Shown here piece after piece: positions 17,740-21,349 of a stretch of DNA of 21,349 nt. Each line of letters opens with the position of its first letter. The stretch's first letter is position 1. The notes under the pieces were generated by a model. It did no database searches. It was not told the origin of the DNA and saw only the letters and a program-made list of their open reading frames with translations. Source of the DNA: Larix sibirica (taxonomy: Eukaryota > Streptophyta > Pinopsida > Pinales > Pinaceae); assembly GCA_004151065.3 (NCBI GenBank), contig NWUY0300026053.1, forward strand, positions 66,687-88,035. Reading direction: 5' to 3'. The translations under genes were made by a program, and so were the position numbers.

Positions 17740-19064
17740 TGGTTGCTTTGGTCTAGGTACAGTAATATTCATCCAGTCTATCTAAGGTTTATTTTGAGTA
17801 GTTCATTTGGTGTGATCAATTAAGCTTAGTTCTGCATATATTTTGCATGACACCATACCTCGTCAATCTACTGAACTTGGTTGATAATTTATGTGAAGTA
17901 AAATAAGAAAGTATTTTTCCCAACACTACCTATGGGCTTATTTATTACTCACCGACTACCAAGTGGGTTATGATTCCATGATTTATGATCACATTACATG
18001 AATTATTCTCCTTAGGTATCCCATATTACATTAATTCTTTTTTCTAGGTACATGTTGAAAGGCTAGGTTCTAGGTATCCCCTCAAGAGTAAATTGCATTA
18101 ATTATTTTTTCTAGGTATCCCTTCAATAGTACATTACATTCTATCACCTTATACACGTTTTTTTCCTCCCTGGGTTCATTACATTCCACCCCACTTTTCA
18201 TGTTTTGCTCGATTATGTTGATTTCTCAACATCTTGATCCAAGTAAGTTAAGTTCCTACATTTTTTTGATGTCATTTGTTGCTAGCATCCAAGGTGGTAT
18301 AGAGAAATTATAGTTCTAACTTGTGCTCAATACCCTTGAAATAATTGGAGGTGTTGCAAAATAAAATAAGGGAATGAACCCCTAAATTAGTAGGAAGGGA
18401 GGAGGGAGATGTTGCAAGCAAATGATAGTAAGAGATGTGTATCTTTATCATATCTTGGAAGAACCAACTATTCCCTACACTTTGATCCGTTTAATTGGTC
18501 AACCTTATCCTCTTTTAAAGTTTGTAATTTGTAGTCTTATCAAGATTCTTCATCCTCTCTTGCTATTTTTGTTTTGGTTTTGTATCTCCTTCCATTATTC
18601 ATTTTTATGTCTTGCCAATGGTTTTTCCTACTCTTTTACTTGACTTCCCCTTTTTCTTTGAAGCCTTTCATACTTTTGATATTCATTTGTAAAAAACCTT
18701 GCATCCCTCTTCTCATTTGTGAAATAATTCTTTTGTTTCAATTCCAACATTTTCTTTCTCTTTTGTTTTGTCTCAACCAAGAGTATGATGTAATCCTTTG
18801 AAGTTAGTAATTGAGAATTCTTGCTTATTTGAGGAAAATATTTGGATCCTCTCCTTGATTCTCTATCATTTTTTGCACTGTCAATCTTAGGAATTGTGAG
18901 AGTAATGTACTAATACTTGTTTTTTTATAAGGATCCCATGGAAATTGTAATTTTTCTTCATTGGATTCTAACTTAGTTACCTACTTGATGAGAAACCTCT
19001 AGAGTTCTCATTTTTTTAGAGGTTACGTGGTTGTTATTAGTTTTTATCCTTGAATAAAAAAGTA
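17740..19064. other. AT-rich interval without recognisable gene
   Basis: About 1.3 kb of T-rich DNA. Short open frames at 18422-18801 encode Leu/Phe-rich text that follows from base composition. The only structure seen is a small repeat at 18011-18140: CTAGGTATCCC or close variants at 18012, 18044, 18069 and 18111. The last two lie in a longer repeated context with CAA(G/T)AGTA and ATTACATT. Confidence 0.5.
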
Positions 19065-19935
19065 GTGCTATTGGTGACACTTTTTTTTGTCAGGGTTACC
19101 ACCCTTTGCATAGTCTTAACAATGTCATAATGTTGCCAAAACCTTAAAGTCAACCCTTGAATTAGAAAATGATGCTAACAACAACACCCCCTTTTAAGGT
19201 TGAATTTACTGTTCTTTGAAACCATGGACTGAACAAACGATACCATTGCAACCAAAATCATAAAATCAACTCTTGAATGAAAAGTGGTGCTCCCAGTAGC
19301 ACCTCCATTTTTTTAGGGCTAAAAAAATATGAATTTTTTAAAATCATGACCTTAGCAATAAGTACCTTTGCAACCAAATTACTCTTAAAATCAATGCATG
19401 CATCAAAGAGAGGTGTTGTTGTAGTATCCTTTTTTTAGATGTTGTATTTAGTGGTTGTTTTTACCCCTTATTGAAAAATTGGTGTTAAGGGTAGCACACT
19501 ATTTTTTGGGGTTAAAATTACCACCTTTGCAACTATGGCCTTAACAATCTCATAATGTTGCCAATAAAAATCTTAAATTCTAACCCCTGAATCAAAAAGT
19601 GGTACCGAGAACAAAACTATTTTTTTGAAGTTGAAATTACAGCTTTTTTGAAACCATGGACTCAACAGTTGGTACTATTGCAATAAAAAAATTTAAAATC
19701 AACCTCCAAATAAAAAATGGTGCTCCATGCAACACACATTTTTTTTGAGGAGGGGGGAGGATAACTTTTGTGAAATCATGGCTTTGCAATTAGTGTCTTT
19801 AGAGCCAAAATATTAAAATCAACCCATGTATTGAATATAGATGCCAAGTCAATAACACCACTTTTTTAGTTTTAAAATTGCAGTATTTTTGAAAATATGA
19901 CCTAAAAACCTAGCATCATTACAAACAAAATGATA
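19065..19935 (+). repeat. Degenerate satellite: ~118-bp monomers with ~430-bp higher-order period
   Basis: A recurring anchor (AAAATCAACCCTTGAAT and variants, followed by AAAAGTGGTGCT-like bases) starts at 19151, 19267, 19392, 19463, 19581, 19700 and 19820. Spacings are 116, 125, 71, 118, 119 and 120. Each monomer then has a T-run, GGGTT-like bases, an ATTACC-like box, ACCATGG and CATTGCAACCAAAA-like bases. Monomers 1 and 5 share CATAATGTTGCCAA, 2 and 6 share TTGAAACCATGGACT, and 3 and 7 share AAATCATG. These shared words recur at 425-432 bp, so the array has a four-monomer higher-order unit with the fourth monomer shortened. No coding capacity. Confidence 0.85.
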
Positions 19936-20385
19936 AAAAAAGAAAAAAAATGAAAAACAAATAAAAAGAAAAAAAAACCAAAACAAAGAAGAAAACCTCA
20001 CAACAAGAAGATACCATTTTTCAATAAAGATTTAAAAAAAACAATTTAATATTAAAAGAAACAATAAAAAGAAATAACTTTAAAAAAATACATATTTTGA
20101 ATAATTATTTAAAAAAATCAATTTAATATTAAAAAGATACAATACAAAGAAATTACTTTATAAAAAATGAAAGAAAACTACCTTGCACTTTCCTTTTAAT
20201 CCTTTTTATATAAAAAAATTAAAAAATTGCATTTAAAAACATTGAAAAAAGGCAACAATTTAAAACTAGAATTGAAAAAAATAATATTAAAAAACCTTAA
20301 AAAACAAATAAAAAATAAAATTAATTTAGACAAAAAGGAAAAAAGACAAACATTAGAAACCCTAAAAAAAATTGAAAATTTGTGT
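19936..20385. repeat. A-rich low-complexity tract with a 77-bp direct repeat
   Basis: Almost all A with scattered T, G and C, directly after the satellite. Within it, about 20028-20090 and 20105-20168 match around CAATTTAATATTAAAA (20042 and 20119, offset 77). Long open frames on both strands across 20196-20583 are Lys/Asn/Leu runs produced by this composition. Confidence 0.85.
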
Positions 20386-20576
20386 GTGGGGGCCACAGGG
20401 GTGTGCTGGGGAGTGGAGCGAGATTCCAAAATCACCTCTACATGGGTAGAGGACTCTAAAAATGATCGCCTTCCCACCCCCACTTCCTCTCTATTCAAAT
20501 TTCCTACCCATACACCTCCGCCCACTCCATACCGCAAATCCCCTTCCACACTCCCCCAACCCCCCACCCTTTGCTT
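20386..20576. other. G-rich then C-rich patch
   Basis: Composition switches sharply from A-rich to G-rich on the plus strand (about 20386-20422) and then C-rich (about 20468-20572). The minus strand at about 20540-20572 has four runs of three or more G with loops of about 1, 2 and 9, a borderline quadruplex motif. No gene is seen. It ends at the n at 20577. Confidence 0.5.
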
Positions 20577-20577
20577 N
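20577..20577. other. Single-n contig join before copia fragment
   Basis: Sequence character changes completely across this base: a C-rich patch to the left, a copia LTR end to the right. No overlap is visible across it. The LTR is cut to its last ~51 bases here. Confidence 0.7.
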
Positions 20578-20629
20578 TTGTGAGGAATTTTATGTTACTA
20601 GATCTTGACTATGATAAAATTTTAACATG

Positions 20630-20641
20630 GTATCAGAGCTG
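20630..20641 (+). promoter_or_regulatory. Primer-binding site for initiator tRNA-Met
   Basis: TGGTATCAGAGC follows the LTR end without a gap. It is complementary to the 3' end of plant initiator tRNA-Met and is the usual minus-strand primer site of plant copia elements. The match is exact and the position is right. Confidence 0.93.
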
Positions 20642-20861
20642 ATAAAGAATTCAATCTCGCTTAGATACTTCCATTGTAGCACCAGAAGTACTGGAGTTAC
20701 CACAGAAATCTTGGGGCAATTGATTTTGTTCACCTTAGTTTCACCTTGGTGGGATTCCCAGGTGTGATGCATTCCTGAATGTGCACAATGTCGAAGTACA
20801 ATTTGATTGAGCTAATAAAATTTTCCTTCTAAGTGTTTTCTTGTGTAGGTACAACAACATT

Positions 20862-21121
20862 ATGAATATGAAAGAAGTTCCTCTTCTTACTCCATTCAAT
20901 TACGCTGAGTGGAAATAAAAGACGATTACACATTTGAAGAGACTAGATCTCTTTAATGTGTCTATTGGATCTATGAAAGAGCCTACATCCTATGATGAGA
21001 AGTGTGATTGGATGAATGAATGTGATAGAGCATATGGAGCTATGTGCTTGGCCATGTCTCTGAATATGCATTACCTCATAGATTCTACTGAGTATCCATT
21101 TCAGCTCTAGATCAATTTGAA
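20862..21121 (+). pseudogene. gag: Ty1/copia gag, N-terminal part, two stops
   Basis: Gag would build the virus-like particle. ATG at 20862 opens MNMKEVPLLTPFNYAEWK, the typical start of copia-type gag (DUF4219-like, with the conserved F-N-Y-x-x-W-K box), followed by a TAA at 20916-20918. The frame goes on with LKRLDLFNVSIGS, CDWMNECDRAYGAMCLAMS and LNMHYLIDSTEYPFQL, then TAG at 21108-21110 (Trp expected), and is lost at the n at 21122. The residues after the first stop match the UBN2/Retrotran_gag pattern of this superfamily. A second ATG two codons on would serve equally as start. Non-functional. Confidence 0.88.
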
Positions 21122-21122
21122 N
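21122..21122. other. Single-n contig join inside copia gag
   Basis: The copia gag frame stops at this base and the sequence after it does not continue gag in any frame that I can see. No repeated overlap is visible. Confidence 0.65.
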
Positions 21123-21349
21123 AATAGGTCGCTTCCACAGCTCGACCTTCCCTTATCCTCTTTTACCAAAAATAGCTGTCACGCTGGCACTGTGCACCAG
21201 CATTGCTGCGCAAATTGAATATGCACTCTGAGCTGTGCACTTCGCAAAACTATGCCTTCTAACTTATGACTTTGCAGCCCAACTACGCAGCTCCAAAAAC
21301 TGTACTTGATCAAAATCATGCCCACTTGGGCCATGCCCAACAGGCCCCT
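21123..21349. other. Unassigned, GC-richer end of window
   Basis: 227 bp, clearly less AT-rich than its surroundings, with no open frame of note and no motif I recognise. GCTGTGCAC-like and GGCCCA/TGCCCA words recur near the end. It could be LTR or other repeat DNA from another contig. Confidence 0.35.

Larger units (their letters stand above)
20578..21121 (+). mobile_element. Ty1/copia LTR retrotransposon, 5' fragment
   Basis: The fragment holds the last ~51 bp of a 5' LTR ending TTTTAACA (20622-20629), an initiator-tRNA-Met primer site directly after it, an untranslated leader of about 215 bp and the start of gag. It is cut on both sides by single-n joins, so LTR length, pol and the 3' LTR are unknown. 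Premature stops in gag show that this copy is decayed. Confidence 0.88.

Noticed and set aside
18422-18801. Two overlapping plus frames with hydrophobic text that look like membrane proteins
   Set aside because: Leu/Phe/Ile/Ser content follows from T-rich DNA; no start context, family match or conserved motif.
20196-20583. Long frames on both strands (about 120 residues each)
   Set aside because: Low-complexity Lys/Asn and Pro/Thr runs from A-rich then C-rich DNA, running across a contig join.

Overview
The window looks like a gene-free, retrotransposon-filled stretch of a large plant nuclear genome. I saw no intact host gene, tRNA, rRNA or CRISPR array on either strand. Every stretch I can assign to a protein is a decayed transposable-element protein: an L1-type LINE, a Ty3/gypsy element of the Athila/Tat type, and the start of a Ty1/copia element. 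A gymnosperm (conifer) is my best guess, from old, heavily mutated elements with no genes over 21 kb, but this is inference and an angiosperm is not excluded. Four isolated single 'n' bases (4419, 7360, 20577, 21122) look like scaffolder joins between contigs. At two of them the same sequence stands on both sides, so the local order is partly an assembly product.

Layout. 1-2755, minus strand: LINE with endonuclease, connector, reverse transcriptase and C-terminal region, running off the left edge, full of frameshifts, with the RT active site destroyed. 2756-3121: no recognisable content. 3122-5716: a 1297-bp block present twice around the n at 4419 (leader/LTR-like DNA plus the 5' part of gag). 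5100-10522: the gypsy internal region in canonical order gag, protease, RT, RNase H, integrase. Catalytic residues are lost from protease, RT and RNase H, while the integrase keeps its D-59-D-35-E triad. 10523-12794: mostly non-coding spacer with a 27-29 bp tandem repeat. 12795-14726 and 15375-16366: two broken accessory reading regions downstream of integrase. The second has an acidic N-terminus, a Lys/Arg-rich coiled-coil-like stretch and one strong hydrophobic segment, the position and make-up expected of an env-like ORF. 16367-17261: possible LTR/U3-like DNA with a candidate TATA box and six degenerate ~45-bp repeats. 17262-17739: a third copy (about 91% identical) of the leader/LTR-like segment at 3325 and 4623. 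17740-19064: AT-rich, no gene. 19065-19935: a degenerate satellite of ~118-bp monomers with a ~430-bp higher-order period. 19936-20385: A-rich low-complexity DNA. 20386-20576: a short G-rich then C-rich patch. 20578-21121: copia LTR end, tRNA-iMet primer site and start of gag, cut off by an n. 21123-21349: unassigned.

How the parts relate: gag, protease, RT, RNase H and integrase would once have formed one gypsy polyprotein, with the downstream ORFs as accessory genes of the same element if it is one insertion of about 14 kb. Many premature stops sit where CAG, CGA or TGG codons are expected. This is the pattern left by deamination of methylated cytosine, and it suggests a long-silenced element. 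No element here looks able to move on its own.
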